DNA of 64,000 nt, taken from the NCBI RefSeq assembly GCF_024494385.1, contig NZ_JAEVLT010000004.1, positions 186,001-250,000 on the forward strand, written 5' to 3'. The notes beneath the pieces were generated by a model. That model did no database searches and was not told where the DNA came from. It saw only the letters and a program-made list of their open reading frames with translations. Source of the stretch: Bacillus sp. EB600. GTDB taxonomy: Bacteria > Bacillota > Bacilli > Bacillales > Cytobacillaceae. This document shows, piece after piece, positions 1 through 8,810 of the stretch (within the stretch, counting starts at the first letter, position 1; the number at the start of each line of letters is the position of its first letter). A program made the translations under genes and the position numbers.

Positions 1-308
1 AGGAGCGTCCCCAGCATTATTTAGTCAGAGTTTTGGCCGTCCTCACCCATCCCATGCAGGGGGACCTGCACCATCCAAAGAGTGCTGATGTAGGGATTTT
101 TCATGAGCGACGATCTCTTGCCTATCGGGAACAAACAAACGTACCAAAACAAATGGTCAAGCATTATGTTGAAGAAATTCCTGAATACCAAGAATCATTA
201 CGGATTGCAGTGGATAAACTAAAAAAGGACTTAGTTGAAGCAGCCTCACCGTGGGCGGATAAAAGCTTAGAAATAATTAAAGGTTTAGAGCAAGACTATT
301 TTAAATAA
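1..308 (+). CDS. kapB: KapB, kinase-associated protein B (5' end missing)
   Basis: The reading frame is already open at the first base, so only the C-terminal ~100 residues are present and the true start lies outside the window. The visible part, with QGDLHHP, FHERRSLAYREQ and the terminal PWA-SLE..DYF, matches B. subtilis KapB. KapB is a small lipoprotein-associated factor needed for KinB-driven phosphorylation of Spo0F at the start of sporulation. kapD follows convergently, as expected for this locus. Function is from the family; identity is from recognised sequence and context. Confidence 0.85.
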   Translation, partial: ERPQHYLVRVLAVLTHPMQGDLHHPKSADVGIFHERRSLAYREQTNVPKQMVKHYVEEIPEYQESLRIAVDKLKKDLVEAASPWADKSLEIIKGLEQDYFK

Positions 309-375
309 AGGCTCTTTTATAAAAGATTGTTGTTTTTATAAATAGGTCTTGTGAAAATAAACCATTGAAAAAAAA

Positions 376-505
376 GTTGATTGGAGTGGAAGGTGCGAGA
401 CTCCTGCGGGAGCAGTGGGACAGGCGAGACCCCACAGGCGCTTAAGCGCCGAGGAGGCTCACCGCCCACCCCGCGGAAAGCGAGCATTCTGGAGCGGAAA
501 TCAAC
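376..505. repeat. Dispersed intergenic repeat, family A (full-length copy)
   Basis: A GC-rich 130-bp block stands out from the AT-rich flanks. It begins GTTGATTGGAGTGGAAGG and ends GGAGCGGAAATCAAC, so the termini are inverted (GTTGATT / AATCAAC). The interior carries self-complementary segments such as CTCCTGCGGGAG and GGCGCTTAAGCGCC. A shortened relative lies at 10344-10427. The same kind of element is common in Bacillus intergenic DNA. No protein-coding signal is seen; the open frame on the reverse strand is a by-product of its composition. Confidence 0.75.
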
Positions 506-557
506 CACTTCTCTACTAGCAACAATGTTTACGAAAACAGCCTAAATAAAAACAAAA

Positions 558-584
558 GACCAAATCCTATTTACAGATTTGGTC
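558..584. terminator. Bidirectional terminator between kapB and kapD
   Basis: GACCAAATC pairs with GATTTGGTC around a 9-nt loop, followed by CTTTT on the plus strand and TTTTGTTTTT on the minus strand. It lies between two convergent genes. Confidence 0.8.
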
Positions 585-587
585 CTT

Positions 588-1211
588 TTACGCAAATTCA
601 TTTAACAGCTTAGAAAAATCAATACGATCACCAATGGTTGTTGGTTTCGGCTTTTCAAGATATTGTTTATCTTTTTCAACCAATCGGAAAATATTATAGG
701 TCGTCAATGCATCATCAAGGGCGCGGTGATGCCTGCCAGTTCCTTCTTTTCCATATTCTTGGACAGCCTTCCACAAACCAGTTTGGTTTTGGTCACCAAA
801 GAATCGTTTATATTCCATCGATAGATCGATTTCAACCGCTTTTAACGGAAATGGAGCATTTGCCTGGTGACAATTATGCCTTAATACTTTCATATCCATA
901 TTTCCCCATGTAACAATGACATTTTCATAATTCCGATCATAATCCATCATTCTCCGAACAAGTTCCATAAAAGGGATCCCTTTGTCGACTTGCTCTTGTG
1001 AAATATGTAGAAAAGATTTGCAGCGTTCAGAAAGAATTGGGAATTTAATTGGCGTCACAAACGATGAAAACTGATCCACAATTTTATCGTTTATTACCGA
1101 AACAAGACCAATCTCGATGATTTCAGGAAAAAAGTTTTTCGCACGAACATATTTTTCGGGCATGGTAAACTCAAAATCTATAAATAAATGCTGCCGGCGT
1201 TCTTTCATCAT
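588..1211 (-). CDS. kapD: KapD, DEDDh 3'-5' exonuclease family protein (KinA-pathway inhibitor)
   Basis: This 207-residue protein has the three exonuclease motifs of the ERI-1-like DEDDh family. Exo I is D12/E14 in FIDFEFT, Exo II is D106 in WGNMD, and Exo III is H162/D167 in HRALDDA. Length and sequence match B. subtilis KapD, which is known to inhibit the KinA branch of the sporulation phosphorelay. All catalytic residues are intact, so nuclease activity on RNA or DNA is likely, but the substrate is unknown. The start is the first of two ATGs behind AAGGTGGTGGA. It is convergent with kapB and separated by a shared terminator. Confidence 0.88.
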   Translation of the reverse strand: MMKERRQHLFIDFEFTMPEKYVRAKNFFPEIIEIGLVSVINDKIVDQFSSFVTPIKFPILSERCKSFLHISQEQVDKGIPFMELVRRMMDYDRNYENVIVTWGNMDMKVLRHNCHQANAPFPLKAVEIDLSMEYKRFFGDQNQTGLWKAVQEYGKEGTGRHHRALDDALTTYNIFRLVEKDKQYLEKPKPTTIGDRIDFSKLLNEFA

Positions 1212-1310
1212 TCCACCACCTTCTCACCATTTCCAATATACTAATTTGTATTCCTTTTCGACTTTGATATTTTTTATTATATCATGAATTTCAAAAAAAT
1301 TTTATTCAAA

Positions 1311-1343
1311 ATAAAAAAGGATGGTAAGTTATTCCACCCTTTT
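1311..1343 (-). terminator. Terminator downstream of the thioesterase gene
   Basis: AAAAGGATGG pairs with CCACCCTTTT (one G-U type mismatch) and is followed on the minus strand by a TTTTTTATTTT tract, just past the stop at 1349. Confidence 0.65.
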
Positions 1344-1348
1344 GAAGT

Positions 1349-1738
1349 TCAATCATTATTGATATTCAAAACAGCAATTGTACATCTTGATACGCAAATC
1401 AAGCGATCTTGTTCATCGGTAATTTTTATATCCCAAACCATTGTTGTTTTTCCTTGATGCAGTACGGTTCCTTTTGCAGTTACAACCCCATCCTTTTTGG
1501 AACGGATATGATTCGCGTTAATTTCAAGTCCGACTACCACTTGGGTTTGTTTATCAACAAGCTCATATGCCCCCATACTTGCAACTGTTTCCGCCAAAGC
1601 AACGGAAGCCCCTCCGTGCAATAACCCAAACGGTTGATGTGTTCGTTCATCAACAGGCATTGTTGCGATTACTTTTCCTTTTTCCAAAAGAGTAAATTTG
1701 ATCCCCAGCACATCCACCAAAGAAGTTTTTTTAGCCAT
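1349..1738 (-). CDS. Hotdog-fold thioesterase (PaaI/YuxO family)
   Basis: A 129-residue single-domain hotdog protein. The LHGGASVALAE segment holds the family's HGG motif and the acidic residue that acts in acyl-CoA hydrolysis. The family includes PaaI and YdiI/MenI enzymes that hydrolyse aromatic or 1,4-dihydroxy-2-naphthoyl CoA thioesters, and B. subtilis YuxO is the closest relative I can recall. The substrate cannot be told from sequence. The ATG follows GGAGG with a 6-nt gap. It reads alone from a promoter in the gap before the 59-residue gene at 1847. Confidence 0.8.
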   Translation of the reverse strand: MAKKTSLVDVLGIKFTLLEKGKVIATMPVDERTHQPFGLLHGGASVALAETVASMGAYELVDKQTQVVVGLEINANHIRSKKDGVVTAKGTVLHQGKTTMVWDIKITDEQDRLICVSRCTIAVLNINND

Positions 1739-1846
1739 TTCAATTCCTCCATCTGTAAAATGATAACATCATTAATTAACTAATTTTGTGAAAAACTATT
1801 TAATGTCCCTAAGGACAATTTATAAAAAAGTTGAGGTGGGACAGCC

Positions 1847-2026
1847 ATGGAAATTAGAGAAGGCTTAATTCCAACGATCCTTGGAACCGCGGTAACTACG
1901 GCGGGGATTGCAATGAAACAAAACCGTAAAATTGATAAAATGTACTCCAATACCATATTTGGATTTGGCCTCGCTCATATTGTGTTAGGTGCCATTGATT
2001 TATACGAACATCGCAACAAATTTTAG
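1847..2026 (+). CDS. Small two-helix membrane protein, function unknown
   Basis: A 59-residue frame (ATG to TAG) begins 6 nt after a good Shine-Dalgarno site GAGGTGGG. It encodes two hydrophobic stretches, about residues 6-22 and 35-52, joined by a basic loop (KQNRKIDK), with a charged tail (YEHRNKF). This pattern suggests a membrane hairpin. It is followed directly by a strong terminator, which supports a real transcription unit. I do not recognise a named family with confidence. Small proteins of this type are widespread in Bacillus. Confidence 0.65.
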   Translation: MEIREGLIPTILGTAVTTAGIAMKQNRKIDKMYSNTIFGFGLAHIVLGAIDLYEHRNKF

Positions 2027-2080
2027 CTTTCAAGTTACACACACTACTTACCATTTTAACCTTTTTTTGCAAAAAAAAGA

Positions 2081-2118
2081 AAGAAACAGCTTCTTCGATA
2101 GAAGCTGTTTCTTCGTTT
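2081..2118. terminator. Bidirectional terminator
   Basis: AAGAAACAGCTTC pairs exactly with GAAGCTGTTTCTT (13 bp, 7-nt loop). A T tract follows on the plus strand and an A tract precedes it, so it can serve both the 59-residue gene and the convergent gene ending at 2122. Confidence 0.85.
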
Positions 2119-2121
2119 TTT

Positions 2122-2361
2122 TCAATAAAAATAAGGATAACCGCCGAAGCCCATGCCTGGATAACCCATTCCCGGGCAACCAAACCCCGGGTATCCGAAT
2201 CCTCCATAAAATGGGCGGCTTGCTAACGCACCGCCGATAAGTCCGCCGCCAATTAATCCTCCTAAAAAACCAAGTCCTCCAGCCGCCAGCGGCCATCCCA
2301 GCCCCCAGCCAAGAAATCTTTGATCAGGTATTGGATATGCGCCTCTATAATATGGGTACAA
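2122..2361 (-). CDS. Gly/Tyr/Pro-rich small protein, possibly spore-coat-like
   Basis: A 79-residue protein with three parts. The N-terminus is aromatic (MYPYYRG). The middle is a hydrophobic glycine-rich stretch at about residues 24-46 (LGFLGGLIGGGLIGG). The C-terminus holds GYPGFG / GMGYPGMGFGGYP repeats ending in YPYFY. The composition resembles small Bacillus spore-coat or surface proteins, but I know of no exact family. The start is TTG at 2361, 10 nt after AAAAGGAGG. One cysteine (GFGCPG) sits in the repeat region. The spore role is inference. Confidence 0.6.
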   Translation of the reverse strand: MYPYYRGAYPIPDQRFLGWGLGWPLAAGGLGFLGGLIGGGLIGGALASRPFYGGFGYPGFGCPGMGYPGMGFGGYPYFY

Positions 2362-2517
2362 TTGGGCTGAACCTCCTTTTCATCTATACTTGCCTACACT
2401 ATTTCATATGCAAACATAAAGAATTTGGAGTGGGCTTCCGGGAAGGACTTCTCACTGGAATCGACTTTTGTTTTCCATCCAAGCCTTTTGTAAATTTTAA
2501 GTAATCAGGATTAATCA

Positions 2518-4026
2518 TTATTTGCCGAATGGCTCAAATCGTTCTGCAAACAGTGCAAGTGTCCGTGTCATTACACCGGTAGCACCAGCTGGACCAAGGT
2601 CATAATCTTTTGCAGTAGTAGCCGTTCCGGCAATATCGAGATGAACCCATGGTGTATTCTCAGCAAATTCCCCAATAAAGGCACCAGCAACAATCGCATG
2701 TCCTTCACGTCCTGGTGAATTATTCAAATCAGCTATTTTACTGCTGCGGACTCTTTCCTTATCCCGCTCGAATAACGGCAATAGCCAAATCGGTTCACAG
2801 GATTCCAGTGACGCTTCTTGGATTTGTTTATACAATGCCTCATTATTCGTCATCGCACCTGTTGTATATAATCCAAGTGCAGTAATGACCCCGCCTGTTA
2901 GAGTTGCGACATCAACAAGATATTCAGCTCCATGATGTTTGGCATAGGTTATGGCATCCGCCAACACGAGACGGCCTTCCGCATCGGTATTTAATACTTC
3001 GATCGTCTTACCACTCATCGATGTGATGACATCGTCCGGTTTGAACGCTGAACCGCTGATCACATTATCTGTTGAGGGGATCACAGCCACAACATTTTGT
3101 TCAGGCCTTAATTGTCCAATGATTTCCATCGCCCCAAGAACAGCTGCTGCTCCGCCCATATCTGTCTTCATTCCAACGATTCCAGCCTTTGTTTTAAGCG
3201 AGTAGCCTCCTGTGTCAAACGTGATCCCTTTTCCGACTAGACCAATCACATCTGTCCATTGTTCTTTTCCTTGATATTTAAGAACGATCATTTTAGGGGG
3301 TTCTGCTGACCCTTGGTTCACAGCAAGAAACGCCCCCATCCCAAGCTTTTCAATCTCTTCTTTCCCCAAGATTTCAAGTTCAAACCCATATCGATCAGCT
3401 AAGCCGCTGGCGTAATCGGCAATATCTGTTGCTGTAAGCAAATTCCCAGGAATATTGACAAGCGTCCGTGCTGAATTAACTCCATTTCCAAAAGCCTGGC
3501 CTACTTCTAATGCTGCCAGATACTCCTCTTTGTCACATGCATCATGATAAATGGTTATGCTTCTCAGGCTTTTTTCTGGTTCATTTGACTTTTGCTTATA
3601 TCCCTCAAATTGGTAGACGGCTAAGGTGAAGGCCTCGCTTAATGCATGGGCAGCGTCTATGCCATCTATTTTTTCAGAAAGGAAGGACCCTAACAAAACT
3701 GCTGTCTCCTCCAGCCTAGTTGTCTTTATCGACTTAAACAATTTACCAAACGCATTGCGAAGTTTTTCAAAGGTTAAATCCTTTTCTTTTCCTAGCCCGA
3801 CAAACCAAATTCGCTTCGAGCCTATCTTGCCTAAGCTATGTATCTTATTAATATTTTTATACTTCGCTGATAAATCACCGCTTTTGACAAGTTCTGTTAA
3901 TTGATCTCCAAATGCCTCATCAAACCTTGCTAAATCACCTGCAAACTTTTCCTGCTTGTCAAACAGACCTATAATAATACTTTCATGTTGATTAGATAAT
4001 TGAAAATTATTATCAATTTGAAACAT
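2518..4026 (-). CDS. pepA: Leucyl aminopeptidase, M17 family (PepA / YuiE)
   Basis: A full-length 502-residue M17 peptidase. The N-terminal macrodomain-like half covers about residues 1-165 and the catalytic half follows. It shows the metal and catalytic signatures [11 protein letters not shown] (K266, D271), K278, D289 and NTDAEGRL at 346-353, with R352 as the family's catalytic arginine. Such enzymes remove N-terminal residues from peptides in the cytosol using two metal ions. B. subtilis YuiE is the positional equivalent next to the yui genes. It stands alone, with DUF309 about 35 bp upstream on the same strand. Confidence 0.92.
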   Translation of the reverse strand: MFQIDNNFQLSNQHESIIIGLFDKQEKFAGDLARFDEAFGDQLTELVKSGDLSAKYKNINKIHSLGKIGSKRIWFVGLGKEKDLTFEKLRNAFGKLFKSIKTTRLEETAVLLGSFLSEKIDGIDAAHALSEAFTLAVYQFEGYKQKSNEPEKSLRSITIYHDACDKEEYLAALEVGQAFGNGVNSARTLVNIPGNLLTATDIADYASGLADRYGFELEILGKEEIEKLGMGAFLAVNQGSAEPPKMIVLKYQGKEQWTDVIGLVGKGITFDTGGYSLKTKAGIVGMKTDMGGAAAVLGAMEIIGQLRPEQNVVAVIPSTDNVISGSAFKPDDVITSMSGKTIEVLNTDAEGRLVLADAITYAKHHGAEYLVDVATLTGGVITALGLYTTGAMTNNEALYKQIQEASLESCEPIWLLPLFERDKERVRSSKIADLNNSPGREGHAIVAGAFIGEFAENTPWVHLDIAGTATTAKDYDLGPAGATGVMTRTLALFAERFEPFGK

Positions 4027-4060
4027 ATTTGCCCCCCCAGATTTTTTTCAAATTCAGCTA

Positions 4061-4441
4061 CTAACAATCTTCCAAATATAAGTACAGCTTCGGCAACTTG
4101 GGAAGCTTATTTATTTCTTCATATGATAACCGGTCAATATCAATTGGAAAAATAGACAGCGCCTGCTCCACAAACAGATATACTTTTTCTAAATCCAATC
4201 CCCAATGCTTCGGCCGGTAGGACTGCAAATATTCATGGGCAGTCTGCATCATAGATCTAGCCCCTTTTACATTGCCATATCCATAATGGTAAATTGCCAC
4301 ACTCATTTGCAGTAGTCCTTTTAAAAATAAATTTCCTTTATCCGTCATCCACATTTCTTCGAGCAAATCGTGGCAAGAATAATAATCACCTTCGTTGAAT
4401 TTCACGAAAAACTCATAATACTCAAGTGGATAATCATCCAA
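4061..4441 (-). CDS. DUF309 family protein
   Basis: A 126-residue alpha-helical protein with the DUF309 signature FNEGDYYSCHDLLEEMW near residue 14 and the later helical segment LKGLLQMSVAIYHY. The conserved H and E residues of CHDLLEE and the YHYGYGN stretch are present. The molecular function of DUF309 is not known. The ATG lies 13 nt after AAGGGGG. It precedes pepA closely (35 bp), so the two may share a transcript. Confidence 0.8.
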   Translation of the reverse strand: MDDYPLEYYEFFVKFNEGDYYSCHDLLEEMWMTDKGNLFLKGLLQMSVAIYHYGYGNVKGARSMMQTAHEYLQSYRPKHWGLDLEKVYLFVEQALSIFPIDIDRLSYEEINKLPKLPKLYLYLEDC

Positions 4442-4526
4442 AGTAAAGTTCCCCCTTTTTTAATGAATTTATTACTACTATCTATTATATAGCTGAATTT
4501 CTTAAAAGTAGGTCTTTAAAGTGAAA

Positions 4527-4567
4527 CTTCAATCAGCGGGAGTCTTACTGCCCGTTAATGCGGGATA
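4527..4567. repeat. Remnant of repeat family C
   Basis: CTTCAATCAGCG followed by ACTGCCCGTTAATGCGGG repeats, with a deletion, the ends of the element found intact at 59010-59110 (CTTCAATCAGCG ... ACTGCCCGTTAATACGCGG). Confidence 0.55.
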
Positions 4568-4569
4568 AA

Positions 4570-4595
4570 ACACAAAAAACAGGCCTAGGCCTGCT
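4570..4595 (-). terminator. Terminator downstream of yuiC
   Basis: The perfect palindrome CAGGCCTAGGCCTG at 4580-4593 is followed on the minus strand by TTTTTTGTGTTTT, abutting the yuiC stop. Confidence 0.75.
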
Positions 4596-5318
4596 TTATC
4601 TTCTTTCAGATTTGACATACTGCTGACGAAAGACCTGCATGGATTCATCTTCATTTAATCCTAATAATTCCTTCTCTGTCAGCTTGCCACTTCCCTTTTG
4701 GATAATGTATACATCTAATTTCTTTTTTCCCCATGATTGATACACATCATTTACAGTCTCATAATAAAGGTCAAGTTCATTTCCTTTTATGGCCCCGCCT
4801 TTATCAGCCACCACACCATATCCATAACCAGGAATAAATAGAATGGTCCCAATTGGAAAAATAGTTAAATCAGCGGCAATCGTTGAATATAAATCCCGCT
4901 TCACCTTTACACCAGAAAAGGTTATTCCATATTCAGGATGATTCTTATTTTTACCTGTCGATTCATACCCAGCTGTATATCCCGTTGCCACAACGGTTTG
5001 CTTAGGGTACTTTGTCCAATCAATGGAATCCTCTAAAGTTGGGATTTCCTTAGCAGAAGCATGGCCTGAAAATAGGAAAGAATCCAGTTTAACAGTTTGC
5101 TTTAGCTTTTTATAGGAAAGCCCGATTGTGTTCAATTTATGTGTAATTTGTGAGCTTAATTTTTCCGCTAGTTGGTGTTCAGCTTTCATTGATAAATTAG
5201 CAAAGGCTAAAAGCGTTTGTGTTTTTACTCCGGAAAAGGATTGAAATGTCATAAAAAGAGCTGTTATAAAAAGACATGTCATCACCAAACGCCTTAGAAA
5301 ATCATCTAATTTACTCAT
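4596..5318 (-). CDS. yuiC: YuiC-like 3D-domain protein (MltA-like wall hydrolase fold)
   Basis: A ~240-residue exported or membrane-anchored protein. The N-terminal hydrophobic segment is at about residues 11-30 ([13 protein letters not shown]). A C-terminal 3D domain carries the three aspartates that name it, in IAADLT, VVADKGG and ELDLYY. B. subtilis YuiC has this fold and is reported as a muralytic transglycosylase related to MltA and stationary-phase Sps proteins. The frame stays open upstream to 5486 but that part covers a terminator. The ATG at 5318 sits 13 nt after GGAGG; the ATG at 5330 is only 1 nt from it. Confidence 0.85.
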   Translation of the reverse strand: MSKLDDFLRRLVMTCLFITALFMTFQSFSGVKTQTLLAFANLSMKAEHQLAEKLSSQITHKLNTIGLSYKKLKQTVKLDSFLFSGHASAKEIPTLEDSIDWTKYPKQTVVATGYTAGYESTGKNKNHPEYGITFSGVKVKRDLYSTIAADLTIFPIGTILFIPGYGYGVVADKGGAIKGNELDLYYETVNDVYQSWGKKKLDVYIIQKGSGKLTEKELLGLNEDESMQVFRQQYVKSERR

Positions 5319-5395
5319 ACTATTTTTCATTCCTCCCTCAAATAGTCTTTTCCCGACGTTAACGGAAATATACAAAGAGAGATGAAAAAAATAGA

Positions 5396-5436
5396 AAAGC
5401 GGATGCGACCGTTTAGCGACAGGACTGGAACTAGTC
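5396..5436 (+). repeat. Repeat family B, internally deleted copy
   Basis: It begins AAAAGCGGATGCGACCGTTT, continues AGCGACAGGACTGGA and stops at ACTAGTC, keeping the two ends of family B and losing the middle. Confidence 0.6.
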
Positions 5437-5482
5437 AATTCTCTATGTTCAAAGATAGAAATTCTGGTGGTACATAAAAAAA

Positions 5483-5509
5483 ACAACCTTTACGCAATGT
5501 AAGGGTTGT
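5483..5509. terminator. Bidirectional terminator downstream of yuiB
   Basis: ACAACCTTTAC pairs with GTAAGGGTTGT (one mismatch), flanked by T tracts on both strands. It lies within the open region upstream of yuiC and argues against a far-upstream yuiC start. Confidence 0.75.
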
Positions 5510-5527
5510 CTTTTTTCAATTACGATT

Positions 5528-5851
5528 TTAAAACATGGCGTATCCATTTTTTCTTAACAGCTTGATGGTAATTCCAGCAGCGATTGCTCCTGCTAGTCCA
5601 CTAATAAGAATGATAATATCTGCAATACCTAATGAGGCAAATCGGTGTCCTAGCTGGCTAAATGCTGACTGACTATTTGTAAAATACTCGATAAAACGCA
5701 CTTTATCGACAATTAATATTGCAATAATTGGGTAAACAATAGCCATGATCCAGGACATTCTCAATAGCATATTAAGTAAAAAGCCAATTCCAAAAAATAG
5801 CACAAAAAATAGCAAAATTGAAATGATCAAAACCACAATGCTCATCTGCAC
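5528..5851 (-). CDS. yuiB: YuiB, small integral membrane protein
   Basis: A 107-residue protein with three likely membrane helices, at about residues 4-27, 32-50 and 76-98, and a short polar middle (DKVRFIEYFTNSQSAFSQ). Size and position beside yuiC and ndh match B. subtilis YuiB, whose function is unknown. The chosen start is GTG at 5851, 9 nt after AAAGGGGG; the ATG two codons later is 15 nt away. The terminator at 5483 separates it from yuiC. The small YuiA gene that lies between yuiB and ndh in B. subtilis is not seen here. Confidence 0.82.
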   Translation of the reverse strand: MQMSIVVLIISILLFFVLFFGIGFLLNMLLRMSWIMAIVYPIIAILIVDKVRFIEYFTNSQSAFSQLGHRFASLGIADIIILISGLAGAIAAGITIKLLRKNGYAMF

Positions 5852-5935
5852 CTGAAAATTCCCCCTTTCACATCACCAATAAGTGTAACTGAATGTCAAA
5901 AAAGGAGCAATAGAAAAAGAAAACGAAAGCGCCCG

Positions 5936-5995
5936 TTTAAGGATCATCGACTAAAAACTCCACGTCCTGTGGTAAACGTCGACATCAGCACATCC
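5936..5995 (+). repeat. Repeat family B variant fragment
   Basis: AAACGAAAGCGCCCGTTTAAGG, then CATCGACTAAAA, CCACGTCCTGTGG, GTCGACATCAGCACATCC and TGACTGGAGCACAC match in order the longer subtype at 58889-59000. It ends before the central and 3' parts of the family. Confidence 0.6.
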
Positions 5996-6070
5996 TTTGC
6001 AAGTGACTGGAGCACACTCCAAACCTACTCATTTAAAACGCATTCTCCCCATTTTTAAGGTTATTAAAGT

Positions 6071-6096
6071 AAAAAAAGAGCAGATTTCTCTGCCCC
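6071..6096 (-). terminator. Terminator downstream of ndh
   Basis: On the minus strand GGGCAGA-GAAA-TCTGCTC is followed by TTTTTTT, 36 bp past the ndh stop. Confidence 0.65.
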
Positions 6097-6131
6097 TTCA
6101 CGCCGTTGTTTATTTGGTAAAAGCTAAGTTA

Positions 6132-7349
6132 TTAAAATACTTTAAACTTTCCTTTTTTCATAACAAGAGATGCGCCGCCAATCATAAATAGTGAACGGTT
6201 GTCGACGACTTTTTTCATAAATGATGCTTTGCCGCCTCTAAGCTTTTTACCATAAACAACACCAATGGCATCGTCCTCACCAAGGGAGCAAACAGTACCC
6301 TTAATATCAGGCTTAAATTCTTCAAGCTCATGTTTATCTCTTATAAGAGCAGCAATATTACGGGCGCAAACTTCACCCTGCTGCATAGCAATCTGTGCTG
6401 TCGGCGGATACGGGCGGTTGATTTCTTCATTAATAAATAATGAGGAATCTCCAATAATAAATAGATCATCGTAACCAGGTGCTCGTAAATCCTTCTGAAC
6501 CTTAACACGGCCTCTCATTGCTTCAAAACCGGATTTTTCAATAATTGAATTTCCACGGATACCTGCAGCCCAGACAACAGTTGCTGCTTTAATTTCAATC
6601 GGTTCTTCATCTTTTTTCCCGGCAATGATCCCATCAGGAGTACATTCCTTAATGGCAGTACCAATTAAAAATTCAACGCCTTTTTTTTCTAAGTGAGAGA
6701 CAGCGTATTTAACAAGATCTTCGTCAAAGCCTGGAAGAACTGTTGGCGCAGCTTCTACACAAGTAATTTTCACCTTATTAAAGTCAACATCATATTCATG
6801 ACAAAGTTCAGGAATCCGGTTTGTTAATTCACCTAGAAATTCAATTCCAGTAAAGCCCGCTCCCCCAACAACTATCGATAATCTTTCGTCGTTTTTTTCT
6901 TCCTCCGTATTGTAAGTAGCAAATTGGTATTCAATATGTTCACGCAATTGTCGGGAAGAATTGACATTCGTGATTCCGAAAGCAAATTCCTTTAAGCCCT
7001 TAATTCCGAACGTTTCAGGCTCCCCGCCTAAAGCAATGACAAGATAATCATAAGTGATTTCTCCATTTTCCAAGATCACTTTCTTCTCTTCGGTTTTAAT
7101 TTCAACTGCTGTGTCTTGGACAAATTCAACCTTATTGCGATCAATAACATCACGAATCTCATAACGTACACGGTCATGATGTAATGTTCCAGCAGATGCC
7201 TCATGTAACCATGTTGTTTCATAATGGTAATCATTTTTATTGACTAAAACGATATCTGCTTCATTTACACCTACTAATTTTTGCAAACGAACAGCTGTCA
7301 TTAATCCGCCGTAGCCCGCCCCTAAAATAACAATTTTATTCTTTCTCAA
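6132..7349 (-). CDS. ndh: Type II NADH dehydrogenase (NDH-2; YumB)
   Basis: A ~405-residue non-proton-pumping NADH:quinone oxidoreductase. Near the N-terminus is the FAD-binding GAGYGGL, then [10 protein letters not shown] for NADH binding, then IIGDSS (FAD) and [11 protein letters not shown], the quinone-site signature. The C-terminal ~50 residues are amphipathic and basic, typical of NDH-2 membrane attachment. It transfers electrons from NADH to menaquinone. B. subtilis YumB is the positional equivalent. The start is probably TTG at 7349, 10 nt after GGCGG; the in-frame GTG at 7358 is only 2 nt from it. Two Rex/Fnr-like operators lie upstream. Confidence 0.9.
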   Translation of the reverse strand: MRKNKIVILGAGYGGLMTAVRLQKLVGVNEADIVLVNKNDYHYETTWLHEASAGTLHHDRVRYEIRDVIDRNKVEFVQDTAVEIKTEEKKVILENGEITYDYLVIALGGEPETFGIKGLKEFAFGITNVNSSRQLREHIEYQFATYNTEEEKNDERLSIVVGGAGFTGIEFLGELTNRIPELCHEYDVDFNKVKITCVEAAPTVLPGFDEDLVKYAVSHLEKKGVEFLIGTAIKECTPDGIIAGKKDEEPIEIKAATVVWAAGIRGNSIIEKSGFEAMRGRVKVQKDLRAPGYDDLFIIGDSSLFINEEINRPYPPTAQIAMQQGEVCARNIAALIRDKHELEEFKPDIKGTVCSLGEDDAIGVVYGKKLRGGKASFMKKVVDNRSLFMIGGASLVMKKGKFKVF

Positions 7350-7440
7350 AGTGATCACTTCCGCCTTTATATTTTTTTACTAGTTGCTTTCCCTTATCTT
7401 CCACATCTTTATTAAATATTATTTTGTAGATGGCAAAAAA

Positions 7441-7462
7441 GTTTGTGATGAATTTCACGATG
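7441..7462. promoter_or_regulatory. Rex/Fnr-like operator, copy 1
   Basis: TTGTGATGAATTTCACGA is a near-palindrome with TGTGA-N6-TCAC geometry. It matches the Rex consensus TTGTGAAWWWWTTCACAA at all but three positions. It is ~90 bp upstream of ndh, whose relatives are known Rex targets. An exact copy lies 67 bp away. Rex versus Fnr/ArcR-type binding cannot be separated by eye. Confidence 0.55.
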
Positions 7463-7507
7463 ATAGACAAATAAATATTCTTTCTTTGTTTCAAAAGATA
7501 AGAAAAA

Positions 7508-7529
7508 GTTTGTGATGAATTTCACGATG
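7508..7529. promoter_or_regulatory. Rex/Fnr-like operator, copy 2
   Basis: Identical over 22 bp to the site at 7441-7462, with the identity extending into the flanking A tract and, after two changed bases, AGACAAA. The rest of 7350-7810 is AT-rich, carries no gene, and must hold the divergent ndh and yumC promoters. A small TTTTGTCACAAAA palindrome near 7566 could be a third weak site. Confidence 0.55.
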
Positions 7530-7810
7530 TCAGACAAACTAATGTTAGATAAATAAATGTACCTTTTTTGTCACAAAATAGTAACAATATATCCATAACT
7601 TATCTTAATATTTTTTACTATATTTTTCAAGCAATTTAATTTAAAAAGAATTAGAAAATTTAAATAGTGGTTTTTCTTTAACTTATTTAAAATTTCAAAA
7701 AAGTCGTACTATTCTTCAGTATTATATGTGGTATAAACTAAAATTGTGATATGATATATTTTATATTTTGGAATTTGTAACTTGTAACTACACAGTTGGG
7801 GGGATTCGGA

Positions 7811-8809
7811 TTGCAAGAAGATCAAACTGTTTACGACATTACGATTATCGGTGGGGGCCCTGTTGGCTTATTTACTGCTTTTTATGGAGGAATGAGACAA
7901 GCATCTGTTAAAATCATTGAAAGCCTGCCACAACTAGGAGGTCAATTGTCAGCGCTTTATCCAGAAAAATATATATATGATGTTGCGGGTTTCCCAAAAA
8001 TCCGTGCCCAGGAACTGGTGAATAATTTAAAAGCGCAAATGGCAAAATTCGACCCAGTTATTGCCCTAGAACAATCTGTCGAAAAGCTTGAGAAACAACC
8101 GGATGGCTCTTTTAAATTAACAACTGACAAAGAAGTGCATTATTCTAAAACTGTTATTGTTACTGCTGGAAACGGTGCGTTTCAGCCACGCCGCCTAGAA
8201 TTAGAAGACGCTGCAAAGTATGAACGTCAAAATTTGCATTATTTCATTGAAGATTTAAATAAATTTGCTGGTAAAAAAGTTGTTGTATTCGGCGGTGGCG
8301 ATTCAGCTGTCGATTGGGCGTTAATGCTTGAGCCAATTGCTGAGCAAGTAACCATTGTTCACCGTAGAGATAAGTTCCGTGCCCACGAGCATAGTGTAGA
8401 AAATTTAAATAACTCTAAAGTAGATATTAAAACGCCATATGTTCCAGCCGATTTAGTTGGTGACGAAAATGGCATCAACCAAGTTGTGATTAAGGAAGTA
8501 AATGGTGAAGGCAAAGTAACAATTGATGTTGATGATGTAATCGTTAACTATGGTTTCGTGTCTTCTCTAGGACCCATTAAAGAATGGGGGCTTGAAATTG
8601 AGAAAAATTCCATTGTTGTTAACTCCAAAATGGAAACGAATGTGCCTGGAGTCTACGCTGCCGGTGATATTTGCAGCTATGATGGAAAGGTAAAATTAAT
8701 TGCCTGCGGTTTTGGTGAAGCTCCAACTGCTATTAACAATGCAAAATCCTTCATCGATCCAAAATCAAAAGTACAGCCATTGCATAGTTCTTCTATGTTT
8801 GATAAATAA
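7811..8809 (+). CDS. yumC: Ferredoxin/flavodoxin--NADP+ reductase, thioredoxin-reductase-like (YumC)
   Basis: A 332-residue two-domain flavoprotein. Near the N-terminus is the FAD motif GGGPVGLF, then [19 protein letters not shown]. The NADPH motif [11 protein letters not shown] is mid-protein and AAGDIC is the second FAD signature near the C-terminus. There is no CxxC pair, which separates it from thioredoxin reductase and marks it as the YumC type-2 ferredoxin-NADP+ reductase. It supplies low-potential electrons to ferredoxins and flavodoxins. The start is TTG at 7811, 6-7 nt after GGGGGGA; the upstream TTG at 7796 overlaps that Shine-Dalgarno site. Confidence 0.92.
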   Translation: MQEDQTVYDITIIGGGPVGLFTAFYGGMRQASVKIIESLPQLGGQLSALYPEKYIYDVAGFPKIRAQELVNNLKAQMAKFDPVIALEQSVEKLEKQPDGSFKLTTDKEVHYSKTVIVTAGNGAFQPRRLELEDAAKYERQNLHYFIEDLNKFAGKKVVVFGGGDSAVDWALMLEPIAEQVTIVHRRDKFRAHEHSVENLNNSKVDIKTPYVPADLVGDENGINQVVIKEVNGEGKVTIDVDDVIVNYGFVSSLGPIKEWGLEIEKNSIVVNSKMETNVPGVYAAGDICSYDGKVKLIACGFGEAPTAINNAKSFIDPKSKVQPLHSSSMFDK

Positions 8810-8810
8810 G

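Noticed and set aside
317..508. 63-codon reverse frame over repeat A
   Set aside because: It lies entirely in the GC-rich non-coding repeat, with no Shine-Dalgarno site and no protein-like composition.
5319..5486. N-terminal extension of yuiC to 5486
   Set aside because: The extension crosses a repeat B fragment and the yuiB terminator hairpin, and no ribosome site supports it.
5852..6131. YuiA gene expected between yuiB and ndh
   Set aside because: No small CxxC-type frame is present; the interval holds a repeat B variant and the ndh terminator.
7796..7810. TTG at 7796 as the yumC start
   Set aside because: It overlaps the GGGGGGA Shine-Dalgarno site of the TTG at 7811, which also matches YumC orthologue N-termini.
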